DNA from: Erodium maritimum
Lineage: Eukaryota > Streptophyta > Magnoliopsida > Geraniales > Geraniaceae
Direction: 5' to 3'
Assembly (NCBI GenBank): GCA_963921825.1
Contig: OY997588.1
Location: forward strand, 123,686,715-123,750,714
Length of the DNA: 64,000 bases
Below the pieces are notes generated by a model. The model saw only the letters and a program-made list of their open reading frames with translations. It did not search any database and was not told the DNA's origin. Below, piece after piece: positions 22,431 to 33,336 of the stretch. The position numbers were made by a program, and so were the translations under genes. Positions within the stretch are counted from its first letter, which is position 1. Every line of letters starts with the position of its first letter.

Positions 22431-23540
22431 TGACACTCTGAGAATTAACCCTCAGAACGGTACGGCAAGCGTACCGGTCGTCAAGTAGTATTCGGGTTTT
22501 AAGTCCGAGATATCGTACCCAAGGGAGCAATTAAGCAAGCACTTTAGTTAATTAATTCGATGGTTAAGCTATTCCTATAACGATGTTTGGTTTTTTTGTT
22601 TCAAAAATATTAAATTCATGCAAGTAATGAGAATATATGAATGATCAGAAACGAAGAACAAAGCCACACCGGGGTTGTAAATCAGAGATAAAAAGGCGAT
22701 CTAGGACGTTAACGGGGTTCGAATGTGATGAATGACTTAACGGAGTTTGGTATGCATTTGCAACTAATATTATTCTAAGGGCAACGGGAATTCTCTAAGT
22801 ATAGTCCTAACCATCTCTCGATCGTATTAGGACCCTAACATACTCGGTCCACCTAATTATCTCTAATCTAGGTGTAGAGCGGTATATAGCATTATATTCT
22901 ATGAATTCCTCTAACTTTCGGGTTTTACTCCTATGGCTATTGCACTCGTGTCAGTCTAACCATATTCTGGCTTAGATTAAAACCCGAGCTATTTAATTCC
23001 TTTTTCCTCTTCCTAACCTCATTTCTCAATTGTTGGTTAACAATATTAAATCATACATATACATGATCAAGGCAATGTAGCATTACGAACGGAATTAAAT
23101 AAACGAAATCCTAATACTAGTTAACAAATGCATAACCCAAACAAGTTAATTCCACTCATCACATCTTCACCCCTAGCCCTAGATCATGAGAGTTTAGTTC
23201 ATAGCACAAGAATAAGAACACATAGAGATGAATAAAACACTGAGATTCATATTAAACATTAATAGTAATACCAATATCAAGTTTCAATCCAATTACACAA
23301 AACCTTGATGTTCTAATCTCTTGCTTCGATCTTCTCTCCAAGTTCTCCAAGCTCCAAAGTGTGTTTTCTCCTCCAATTCGTGATCCCCCATATAATGACC
23401 TAATATCCCTTTTATATGTTGAGTTAAATCTGATTAAAAACGGGAAACGCAGTTGGAAATCGCGTTTCTGACGTCTGCACTGTCGTATGCACGCCGTGCA
23501 TTTCAGGGTGCATCTTAAGTTGCACAGGTTATTTGCACGG
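22431..23540 (-). mobile_element. 5' LTR piece of the Athila-like element, broken at a palindrome
   Basis: It starts on the plus strand at TGACACTCTGAG and is collinear with the left LTR from 23281 on. At 23540 the match stops after TTGCACGG, the first eight bases of the 15-bp palindrome seen intact at 15757-15771. About 330 bp of LTR expected beyond this point are missing. Confidence 0.65.
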
Positions 23541-25182
23541 AATGAGAGAAAAAATAGACAATTTGACTTGAAATTGTGCATTTTTGTTGCGTAGAATAAC
23601 TGTGCCTCCACCGAGACTATATTCTTACACTCAATCGCTCCATCCTTCGCCAGACACGTGTCTCCATTGTACGTATCCGAATTTTAAAATCATTCATAGA
23701 TCGATCACAGAATGAGAGAAAAAAATAGACAATTTGACTTGTTGGCGTGAAGAATGGAGTGTGAACAACACCAATAATTAATGGGGTATTTATAGAATTA
23801 TTTTGATTTTTTATATTAATTATTGAAAAAATAATAGAGCTCTTGGCAGGCAACATCTATTTTCTATCAGGCCACGTGGCATACAATCATTGGCTATTGA
23901 TAGTCCAGAAGTTGGATACTATCGATTCTATCAGAGAAACTGGATCGATTGGTTCTAGTACCTGAATCCCTCATGGGATTCAATTCCATGCGTTTTCTCC
24001 TTTGCAGCGTAGAGATCTTGATTCCCGATTCCTATCATAGGAACCGAATTCGCAAAATGCCTTCGTTGTTGAAGCTCTAAGTGTCACGAATTTCTTAGAT
24101 ATCGAGAAAGTGGTGGAAATGTAAATAAAAAAACTAAAGGAGTTAGTTTACATATCATTAATCCGATAAAATTCCCATTACTCAATGAATGATACAAAAA
24201 ACTAGTAATAAACTATTCTATGTATGAATCATCCTTCTAACCCTAGCAGCCACTAATGCATTTACCTTCCCCTACCGGCGATGCCATAATTTCCGACCAT
24301 AGTCACCGTCGGTAGTGACTCTAACCTTCTTCCTCTTTTCCCCTTCTTCTCTTCCATCCTGTTTTCTGTTCATCGTCGGCCGATCTAGTCCCCGGGAAGC
24401 TCGCTTCGTTCGTTTCGCATCCTCGTGGTTCTTCTGGAACGTGGATTTGTTCTAAGTTTGTGGTTGCCTTGTCGGAGATCGGGTCAGAGCGCGTTTTCTC
24501 AGTCTGTGCCTCCTACTCATGTCTCGCCTTCTCGTCGGAGCATCTGAGCACGCTGCTCCAATGGTGCTGGTTTTCTCCTATTGGTACCGGCGTCAAGGTA
24601 GTTCGTTTGAGCCTCGTCAGAGCTATGGCATCTCGCCTGCTTGTGTGGCTATGGCGCTGAGCTTGACTGCTCATGGTCGGAGCCAGTGTGGAGCTTCGTT
24701 GTGCTCGCTGGAGCTTGGTCGTGGGATGTCCACCCCTTCCCTTTTTCTTGTTGGGTAGGGGAAGTCGGGTCTTGTTGGTGCCGGGGGTTCGCCGAAACTC
24801 TGCTATCCCTTTGTACTTATGTACTTGGGTCCACAGAGAGATCTTGATGGATTCAGTTATCTATACGACACATTTACAGTTTGAAAGAGGCAAAGACAAG
24901 CTAAGATCTTATGAAGGACAGAAGTCATCACAGACCATTCACGAAGCTTCATATCTGCGTGATATGGGGGATTGGTTTTGGTGTCGACGCGGTTGCCAAG
25001 GTGTGGTGCTATCCAGTCATACGTGGTTGGGGCTTCCTCTTGGCGGGCGTATGGTGTTCGGGAGATTTTCGACTAAATCGACAGTTGCGCTTCTTGTTGG
25101 GTTTAGTGTCAAATCTATTTGGGTTTGGGTTAGGTCGTGCTCGGTATAATTACAGGCCTTCGCCTTTTGGTCCTCGCTTGGT
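23541..25182. other. stretch without a supportable gene
   Basis: A 31-bp segment (AATGAGAGAAAAAATAGACA and what follows) occurs at 23541 and again near 23712. Positions about 24090-24185 match 36930-37025. From 24300 to 25180 the sequence is GC-richer with short open frames that match no family I know; it may be internal or leader DNA of the gypsy element whose 3' LTR is B. Confidence 0.4.
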
Positions 25183-25187
25183 GTTGG

Positions 25188-26863
25188 TGTTAGTCTTAGT
25201 GCCCGTAGTTCAATCATAAATGTCCAAATGTATATATCATCATTAGCAATAAGATTAAAGCGGCTTTCTATTACTTATGTGTTGGAGTAATATATCGATG
25301 TGATTTCTGATCTATGCCCACCATGCGAATAGAACCATAGATCGAGATGGATCACACTCGATGGGTCCCTAGTCAATAAAGCTTCACTAGAAGCGACTAG
25401 TATGAAAGATGGCTCTTCATGGCTTACGTTCTGTTAGTCATTGGAATGGGATTCCGGAGTCTGATCATAGATATCATGTGGGACATAATATTGGACGACC
25501 CGCCCTGAATATGTGCCATAGATTGAGTCATTAACATATTCAGTGTCGTAGCTTGTCATGTATCCTTAGACCAAGGAGTCTTTGTGATCACTATGCAGTC
25601 AACAACTAAGTTTGACCTGAGCCTAACGTTGTCCGTAACAGGGCTTCCATAACGGCCAGGATTGGCTTGGGGACGGGTTGCATGAGTGACACGAAAGACG
25701 GCTAAGGGATTTATCCCTCATACTGAGGTATGGGAAAGATATCGGTTCTCGGCCGCTTGATCGAGAGTGACTGAAAGAATAGCATGGCCATGCACATGAT
25801 ACTAGGTATCATATATTCAGTCATCTCACATATCAAGGAACAGTGATTGAGAATAATAAGGATGACGGCTCTATGCCTTATCTCAATCAGGATATCGGAG
25901 ATAAAAGGATAATGACAGGGAGGACGGAAAGGTTAGAATCGATTGGTTCGATTCGCTATGTAGTGTCAGGCAATACTAAAGTCTCGTTAGTTGCCACTTA
26001 TATAGGATCAAGTAAAATGGGATTTTACGTTGATCTATCGACATGCATAGACCTAAGGGTCACACCGAAGGATGAAACTCATTGACACATTTATGGAGAA
26101 TGGCCAAAAGAGAGTTGTCTCGGGACATGACCAAAACTGGGTTTTGGGTCATGTGCCCGTAAGTGAATAGGACATTACGGATCAAGACAAGGCTTGGAGT
26201 CTTGGGATTGATCGCGTCGGATAATGTTGGACATTTCCGGTATGGAAGGCTTGGAGGCGATGAGCACGTCACGGGACCTCGTTGGGAATGGCCATGGGCC
26301 ATGTTCCAAGAGGCCCATGAAAGGCCCATGCAACCAAGGCCCATGGAACTAATTAATCAAGTCTTGATTAATTAGTACTAAGTAAGCAAGACAAGGATTA
26401 AGGTGTTGGTGATTCACCACCTAACCCATCTTGTCTTGCCATACTTAGCACCATGCTTGTCTTACTTCACACCATGCTTCACACCTTACTTGTCCTTGAT
26501 GGTTGTTGATGGTTTAAGTCATCTTTTTCCTACAACAAATCACAAGACAAGAATAGAAACACAACTTCTCTCCCTCTCACACTACAATTTCGAGTTTGGC
26601 ACTTTTCCCCCCTCTTGTTGTGTTCTTGAGTCATCTAAAGAAGAACTACGTGGCTTTGATTCCATTTGGATACGTAGGCGTCTTGGAGACTCAAGCCGAT
26701 CATCGTTTCTTTGGTGTTCTCTTCCTTTTCTTGAACTAGTTGGTAAGGAAACATCCATATTGTTTATTCTCTTGTGTATCTAATATTTGGTAGTGTTCTA
26801 TGACATGGTCTCGAGTTATTTCCGCTGCAAGTATGTGTTCATACCCTCCATCGAGACCCAACA
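25188..26863 (+). mobile_element. 5' LTR of F
   Basis: It runs from TGTTAGTCTTAGTGCCC to CGAGACCCAACA, 1676 bp. Open frames inside (for example 26403-26783) recur unchanged in the 3' LTR and are not genes. Confidence 0.95.
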
Positions 26864-26864
26864 G

Positions 26865-26876
26865 TGGTATCAGAGC
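26865..26876 (+). promoter_or_regulatory. primer-binding site of F
   Basis: TGGTATCAGAGC, complementary to initiator methionine tRNA, one base after the LTR end. Confidence 0.93.
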
Positions 26877-27306
26877 CGTGCTACCTTCGGGATTCACAAG
26901 AGAACTTTCGGTTTTGCTTGCTAGTTTCGGTTTTGCATGTTAATTTGCTAAATTGTTTGATAACATGTTTTAAATTCTTGTTTATGGGTTTAATGCATGA
27001 AAAATGAATTTTTGAAAAGTTTATCAAATCTGGAATTTTTGAAAAAAATTTGATTTTTCGGGTCTCGGGAGCGGGACTCTCGGGGAGCCGAAACCGGGAC
27101 CGAACGGGGCTCCGTTGGACGGAGCTAGGCCAAGCATGACCATTGGATGGTCAATATGCCGAGCTAAACCGTTTTGTTAGTCATGACGAGTTTGGAACCG
27201 TCTTGATGAACTCAAAAATCAAATGTTCAAAAGTTTCAATTTTGAACTTGATCTTCATAAAATTTATTCAGTTTACTGATTATATTTTGTTTGTCGTGTA
27301 GATCAA

Positions 27307-30300
27307 ATGGCAAGTACTTCAGCGAACAATAGTAGTTTGTCACTAAAAACCATTCTTGATAGGATCAAGCTAAGTGGGACAAACTACTTGGACTGGGACA
27401 GAAACTTGAGGATAGTCCTCAAATTCGAGCGCAAAGAATATGTCCTAGACCAGGCTATCCCTGAGGAGCCAGCTAATAATGCCATTAGGGCCGTTAAGGA
27501 TGCATACCAAAAGCACCTTAGCGATTCTATAGATGTGGCATGTATTATGCTGGGCTGCATGGAGTCTGATCTCCAAGACCAGTTCATGGAGTACTCTGAT
27601 GACCCCTATACTATGATGGGGATCATAAAGGGTATGTTCAAGGAAAGGGCACGTATCGTGAGATACAATGTCCTTAATGAACTTCTCTCCTGCAAAATGT
27701 CAGCAGGAGTCTCCGTGGGTCCTCATGTCCTAAAGATGAAGGGGCATCTCGAACATCTTAATCGACTGGGTCTTAAGATAGAGAACGAGATGGCAGCGGA
27801 TGTGGTTCTGCGTTCCCTTCCTCGTTCATATGCTACGTTCGTCATGAACTATCATATGCACGATATGGACAAGACCATTTCAGAGTTGCATGGAATGTTG
27901 GTAACTGCTGAAAAGAACGTCAAGGATCAGGGATCCAAGGATGTTCTGATGGTCAGACAGGGAAACAGTTTCAAGAATAAGGGAACTGTTAGTGGTAAGG
28001 GCAAGGCCCCTATGCACTTGGCAGGAAAGATGAGGCATCCGAAGCGTCCTAACCCTCCTAGGACCGGGGAGTCCTCAAGGAAGGGGAAGGATGTCGAGAA
28101 TGTCTGCTTCTACTGTCAACAGCCTGGTCACTGGAAGAAAGATTGCAGGAAGTTTCTGGATGATCTGAAGAAGGGCGGTGGGACTGTGCCTTCATCAGGT
28201 ATTTTCTTTATAGAGCTAAATCTCACTACTTCCAAAGATTCATGGGTATTGGATACCGGGGCTGAATCTCACATTTGTACTAATGTGCAGTGGCTGGAAG
28301 GTAGGAGAAGCTTGAAGAAGGACGAGGTGGACCTCAGAGTGGGCAACAAGACTAGAGTTGTGGCGACTGCTGTAGGATCCATAAGTCTTCTTTTGCCAAG
28401 TGGGCTAGTTTTTGTTTTGAACAATGTATATTGTGTACCTACTTTCAGTAGGAATATTGTATCTATTTCTTTGTTGGACAAGGAAGGATACAATTTTGAT
28501 GTTGGAAATGGGATTTTCAATATTTTATGCAATGATATATTTTATGCTAGCGCCAAAATGGTTGGAGGATTGTACATATTGGATATGGATAACAATGCCT
28601 CAAGCTCTATATATAATGTAAATACCAAGAGGTCTAAGTCCAATGATTTAGACCAAACTCTTTTATGGCATTGTCGTTTAGGCCACATAAACGAGAAACG
28701 CATATCAACACTTCACAAGTGTGGACTTCTTAGTCCATTCGAATTTCATTCGATTGATAGATGCGAATCTTGTTTGATGGGAAAACTGACTAAAGCGCCC
28801 TTCATCGGTCGCGGTGAAAGGGCGGGTGACTTATTGGGGCTAATACACTCGGATGTGTGTGGACCAATGAGCACACTTGCCAGGAGGGGTTTTAGCTACT
28901 TTATCACATTTACTGACAACTTCAGTAGATATGGTTATGTCTATTTGATGAGACATAAGTCTGAAGCTTTTGATAAATTCAAAGAGTTTAAGACGGAAGT
29001 AGAAAACCAGCTCGGGAAAAGTATTAAAGCACTTCGATCAGATCGAGGTGGAGAATACTTGACCACAGAGTTTTTAGATCATCTAGCAGAAAGTGGGATC
29101 CTTTCGGAATGGACTCCTCCCGGAACACCACAATTGAATGGTGTGTCCGAACGGAGAAATCGGACTTTATTGGATATGGTCCGGTCCATGATTAGTGGGA
29201 CTGATCTCCCAATCTCTTTCTGGGGTTATGCTCTGGAGACGGCCGCATTCATTTTGAATCGGGCTCCGACGAAGGCTGTGGAAGGGACACCATTTGAGAA
29301 ATGGCGCGGGAGAAAGCCCGTTTTGTCCTTCCTAAAGATTTGGGGTTGCGAGGCTTATGTGAAACGTTTAGTTCCGACTAAGCTCGAACCAAGATCTGAT
29401 AAATGCACCTTCGTTGGGTATCCCAAAGAAACAATGGGGTACTACTTCTACAAACCCAGCGAGAACACGGTGTTCGTCGCTCGGGGTGGGGTCTTTATGG
29501 AAAGGGAGTTTATTTCCAAAGACGTCAGTGGGAGGGTTGTACATCTAGAAGAAATTCAGGGTGGTACAGATCCAACTGATCCACTGGACAACCCTGTAGA
29601 AGAGCCTGAGATGGTCGTAGAGCAAGGACCAGTTCCTGCAACAATTCCAGAAGGTCCAAGGCGATCTGAAAGGGTTAGTCGTCCACCTCCGAGATATGGT
29701 TACTTTGTGTCTGGAGGTGACGGTGAGCTTGTGGTGGATCACGATGATCCAGCTACATTTCAGGAAGCTGTGGACGGACCCGACTCTGAGTTATGGCTGG
29801 GAGCCATGAGGGAGGAAATGCAATCCATGTCGGACAACCAAGTCTGGGAACTGGTTGATCCCATCGGTGGTGTAAGAACCATCGGATGCAAATGGATCTT
29901 CAAGGTGAAGATGGACATGGAAGGCAACCCTCAGACCTACAAAGCCCGACTGGTGGCGAAAGGTTATAGGCAGATCCAAGGGATTGACTATGAGGAAACC
30001 TTTTCCCCAGTGGCTATGGTCAAATCTATCCGAATTCTTCTTGCCATAGCTGCATATCACGATTACGAGATATGGCAAATGGATGTCAAAACCGCTTTCC
30101 TAAACGGAAATTTGTCGGAGGACGTTTATATGTCTCAACCCGAAGGTTTTGTCGATCCGAAGAATAAGGGAAAGATTTGTAAGTTGTTGAAATCCATTTA
30201 TGGATTGAAACAAGCTTCTCGGAGTTGGAACCTTCGTTTTGATGAAGCTGTAATTGGATTTGGCTTTATCAAGAATGAAGATGAACCTTGCGTTTACAAG

Positions 30301-31332
30301 AAGGCAAATGGGGGTATGATTACCTTTCTGGTGTTGTATGTCGATGACATACTACTCATTGGAAACGACATCCCAACCTTGCACGAGACTAAAGCTTGGT
30401 TAGGGAAGTGTTTCTCAATGAAGGACTTAGGCGATGCTGCTTATATCTTAGGGATTAAGATATATAGAGATCGCACCAAGAGGGTCTTGGGTTTAAGTCA
30501 AAGCACCTATGTGAACAAGGTATTGAGTAGGTTCTCAATGCTTGATTCCAAGAAAGGACTCTTACCCGCACGTCATGGCGTTCATCTCAGCAAGACTCAG
30601 TGTCCTAAGACACCTGATGAGCTGAAAAGAATGATGCGAATCCCATACGCTTCGGCGGTAGGATCGATCATGTATTCCATGATATGCACGAGACCGGATG
30701 TCTCATATGCCTTGAGTTGTACCAGCAGACATCAGTCTAACCCTGGTGAGGAACACTGGATAGCGGTCAAAGCGATTCTCAAATATTTGAGAAGAACTAA
30801 GGACGCGTTTCTAGTGTACGGGGGAAAAGATGATTCTGAACTAGTTGTTAATGGATATGTAGACGCTAGTTTCCAGACAGATCCAGATGACTTTAGAAGT
30901 CAGTCAGGATATGTGTTCACGCTGAATGGCGGAGCTTTCAGCTGGAAGAGCGTGAAGCAAGACACCGTCGCTGACTCCACGACAGAGGCCGAGTACATAG
31001 CGGCTGCAGAGGCGGCCAAGGAGGCTGTGTGGATTAGGAAGTTCACGGCAGGGTTGGGTGTAATCAAAAACCCATCCAGCCCGGTGAACCTATTTTGCGA
31101 CAACACAGGGGCTATTGCGCAAGCTAAAGAGCCCAGATCGCATAACAAATCCAAACATGTACTGCGGCGATATCACCTCATCAGAGAGATACTGAACCGA
31201 GGCGATGTGAAGATCACCTATATTGCAACTGATGATAACATAGCCGACCCGTTGACTAAGGCACTATCGTTGCCTAAACATGAGAGGCATGTAAGGTCAA
31301 TGGGAATAGATTGGAGTTTAGATTGGAACTAG
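27307..31332 (+). CDS. copia gag-pol polyprotein, intact
   Basis: One frame of 1341 codons from ATG 27307 to TAG 31330-31332, the usual length for a copia Gag-Pol. Gag occupies roughly residues 1-290 and ends with a CCHC knuckle (C267, C270, H275, C280). The protease triad DTG is at 316-318. Pre-integrase zinc residues follow (LWHCRLGHIN..CESCLMGK), then integrase (LIHSDVCGP, LRSDRGGEY, NGVSERRNRT). RT has MDVKTAFLNG, SIYGLKQASRSW and the catalytic YVDD at 1011-1014. RNase H ends with TEAEYIAAAEAAKE and a KSKHVLRRYHLIRE box. No motif is missing. It makes the particle, cleaves itself, copies the RNA and integrates the cDNA. Confidence 0.96.
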   Translation: MASTSANNSSLSLKTILDRIKLSGTNYLDWDRNLRIVLKFERKEYVLDQAIPEEPANNAIRAVKDAYQKHLSDSIDVACIMLGCMESDLQDQFMEYSDDPYTMMGIIKGMFKERARIVRYNVLNELLSCKMSAGVSVGPHVLKMKGHLEHLNRLGLKIENEMAADVVLRSLPRSYATFVMNYHMHDMDKTISELHGMLVTAEKNVKDQGSKDVLMVRQGNSFKNKGTVSGKGKAPMHLAGKMRHPKRPNPPRTGESSRKGKDVENVCFYCQQPGHWKKDCRKFLDDLKKGGGTVPSSGIFFIELNLTTSKDSWVLDTGAESHICTNVQWLEGRRSLKKDEVDLRVGNKTRVVATAVGSISLLLPSGLVFVLNNVYCVPTFSRNIVSISLLDKEGYNFDVGNGIFNILCNDIFYASAKMVGGLYILDMDNNASSSIYNVNTKRSKSNDLDQTLLWHCRLGHINEKRISTLHKCGLLSPFEFHSIDRCESCLMGKLTKAPFIGRGERAGDLLGLIHSDVCGPMSTLARRGFSYFITFTDNFSRYGYVYLMRHKSEAFDKFKEFKTEVENQLGKSIKALRSDRGGEYLTTEFLDHLAESGILSEWTPPGTPQLNGVSERRNRTLLDMVRSMISGTDLPISFWGYALETAAFILNRAPTKAVEGTPFEKWRGRKPVLSFLKIWGCEAYVKRLVPTKLEPRSDKCTFVGYPKETMGYYFYKPSENTVFVARGGVFMEREFISKDVSGRVVHLEEIQGGTDPTDPLDNPVEEPEMVVEQGPVPATIPEGPRRSERVSRPPPRYGYFVSGGDGELVVDHDDPATFQEAVDGPDSELWLGAMREEMQSMSDNQVWELVDPIGGVRTIGCKWIFKVKMDMEGNPQTYKARLVAKGYRQIQGIDYEETFSPVAMVKSIRILLAIAAYHDYEIWQMDVKTAFLNGNLSEDVYMSQPEGFVDPKNKGKICKLLKSIYGLKQASRSWNLRFDEAVIGFGFIKNEDEPCVYKKANGGMITFLVLYVDDILLIGNDIPTLHETKAWLGKCFSMKDLGDAAYILGIKIYRDRTKRVLGLSQSTYVNKVLSRFSMLDSKKGLLPARHGVHLSKTQCPKTPDELKRMMRIPYASAVGSIMYSMICTRPDVSYALSCTSRHQSNPGEEHWIAVKAILKYLRRTKDAFLVYGGKDDSELVVNGYVDASFQTDPDDFRSQSGYVFTLNGGAFSWKSVKQDTVADSTTEAEYIAAAEAAKEAVWIRKFTAGLGVIKNPSSPVNLFCDNTGAIAQAKEPRSHNKSKHVLRRYHLIREILNRGDVKITYIATDDNIADPLTKALSLPKHERHVRSMGIDWSLDWN

Positions 31333-31346
31333 GGCAAGTGGGAGAT
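31331..31346 (+). promoter_or_regulatory. polypurine tract of F
   Basis: AGGGCAAGTGGGAGAT directly precedes the 3' LTR start TGTTAG and follows the gag-pol stop. It is the plus-strand priming site. Confidence 0.85.
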
Positions 31347-33022
31347 TGTTAGTCTTAGTGCCCGTAGTTCAATCATAAATGTCCAAATGTATATATCATC
31401 ATTAGCAATAAGATTAAAGCGGCTTTCTATTACTTATGTGTTGGAGTAATATATCGATGTGATTTCTGATCTATGCCCACCATGCGAATAGAACCATAGA
31501 TCGAGATGGATCACACTCGATGGGTCCCTAGTCAATAAAGCTTCACTAGAAGCGACTAGTATGAAAGATGGCTCTTCATGGCTTACGTTCTGTTAGTCAT
31601 TGGAATGGGATTCCGGAGTCTGATCATAGATATCATGTGGGACATAATATTGGACGACCCGCCCTGAATATGTGCCATAGATTGAGTCATTAACATATTC
31701 AGTGTCGTAGCTTGTCATGTATCCTTAGACCAAGGAGTCTTTGTGATCACTATGCAGTCAACAACTAAGTTTGACCTGAGCCTAACGTTGTCCGTAACAG
31801 GGCTTCCATAACGGCCAGGATTGGCTTGGGGACGGGTTGCATGAGTGACACGAAAGACGGCTAAGGGATTTATCCCTCATACTGAGGTATGGGAAAGATA
31901 TCGGTTCTCGGCCGCTTGATCGAGAGTGACTGAAAGAATAGCATGGCCATGCACATGATACTAGGTATCATATATTCAGTCATCTCACATATCAAGGAAC
32001 AGTGATTGAGAATAATAAGGATGACGGCTCTATGCCTTATCTCAATCAGGATATCGGAGATAAAAGGATAATGACAGGGAGGACGGAAAGGTTAGAATCG
32101 ATTGGTTCGATTCGCTATGTAGTGTCAGGCAATACTAAAGTCTCGTTAGTTGCCACTTATATAGGATCAAGTAAAATGGGATTTTACGTTGATCTATCGA
32201 CATGCATAGACCTAAGGGTCACACCGAAGGATGAAACTCATTGACACATTTATGGAGAATGGCCAAAAGAGAGTTGTCTCGGGACATGACCAAAACTGGG
32301 TTTTGGGTCATGTGCCCGTAAGTGAATAGGACATTACGGATCAAGACAAGGCTTGGAGTCTTGGGATTGATCGCGTCGGATAATGTTGGACATTTCCGGT
32401 ATGGAAGGCTTGGAGGCGATGAGCACGTCACGGGACCTCGTTGGGAATGGCCATGGGCCATGTTCCAAGAGGCCCATGAAAGGCCCATGCAACCAAGGCC
32501 CATGGAACTAATTAATCAAGTCTTGATTAATTAGTACTAAGTAAGCAAGACAAGGATTAAGGTGTTGGTGATTCACCACCTAACCCATCTTGTCTTGCCA
32601 TACTTAGCACCATGCTTGTCTTACTTCACACCATGCTTCACACCTTACTTGTCCTTGATGGTTGTTGATGGTTTAAGTCATCTTTTTCCTACAACAAATC
32701 ACAAGACAAGAATAGAAACACAACTTCTCTCCCTCTCACACTACAATTTCGAGTTTGGCACTTTTCCCCCCTCTTGTTGTGTTCTTGAGTCATCTAAAGA
32801 AGAACTACGTGGCTTTGATTCCATTTGGATACGTAGGCGTCTTGGAGACTCAAGCCGATCATCGTTTCTTTGGTGTTCTCTTCCTTTTCTTGAACTAGTT
32901 GGTAAGGAAACATCCATATTGTTTATTCTCTTGTGTATCTAATATTTGGTAGTGTTCTATGACATGGTCTCGAGTTATTTCCGCTGCAAGTATGTGTTCA
33001 TACCCTCCATCGAGACCCAACA
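31347..33022 (+). mobile_element. 3' LTR of F
   Basis: 1676 bp, collinear with and indistinguishable by eye from the 5' LTR. It is followed by the GTTGG duplication. Confidence 0.95.
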
Positions 33023-33336
33023 GTTGGCCGGTGAGGGTTATCGGTCTTGATTTTGGAACGCTCAGTTTGAGTTTCAGTCTCGGATATTAGGAAGTATTGA
33101 CTTGTTGATGTCGGCTTGGAGGTCTGAGCTCGAACTCGATAGAAATACCGGTCCTCCCCTTTTATACTTTTTCTCGATGTTGACTGGAATTAGGTTTCGG
33201 AGGGCTGAGTTCGAGCTAAATTGTCTAATCTGTCCCTCGCGATCTCGTCAAAGGAGCTTCTCTTAGATCATTGGAGCTTCTCTTATATGGGCGTTGTTCT
33301 AAATTTCGCGGACGAAATTCCTTTAAGGGGGTAGAT
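33023..33336 (+). mobile_element. 3' internal end of the gypsy element carrying LTR B
   Basis: Noncoding sequence ending in GGACGAAATTCCTTTAAGGG and GGTAGAT, a purine-rich tract directly before the LTR start TGTAATAACC. This layout is typical of the 3' internal end of Tekay/Del-type gypsy elements. The left continuation lies before 25183, on the other side of F. Confidence 0.65.

Larger units (their letters stand above)
15508..23540 (-). mobile_element. Athila-like Ty3/gypsy element, non-autonomous, truncated
   Basis: On the minus strand: a 5' LTR piece (22431-23540), primer-binding site (22405-22424), small gag, protease-like frame, a long noncoding part ending in a purine tract (complement of CCCCACACTT at 16091), and a 3' LTR piece (15508-16090). 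The LTR pieces share about 260 bp (15508-15765 against 23281-23540). The primer site TGGCGTCGTTGCCGGGGAGC and the tract AAGTGTGGGG are as in Athila-type elements. No RT, RNase H or integrase is present, so it depends on other elements. LTR A is nested in it. Assignment to Athila is by motif only. Confidence 0.65.
25188..33022 (+). mobile_element. intact Ty1/copia element F (7835 bp)
   Basis: Two 1676-bp LTRs (25188-26863 and 31347-33022) bound an internal domain with primer-binding site, a single 1341-codon gag-pol and a purine tract. The target duplication GTTGG is perfect (25183-25187 and 33023-33027). LTRs were the same wherever I compared them, including all open frames inside them. Everything visible for autonomous transposition is present. 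The long LTR and one-frame gag-pol resemble the Angela/BARE group, which is an inference. It is inserted in the internal 3' end of the gypsy element whose LTR is B. Confidence 0.95.

Noticed and set aside
26403..26783. A 126-codon frame in the F LTR (also at 32562-32942)
   Set aside because: It is present in both LTRs and has no protein features; LTR sequence explains it.
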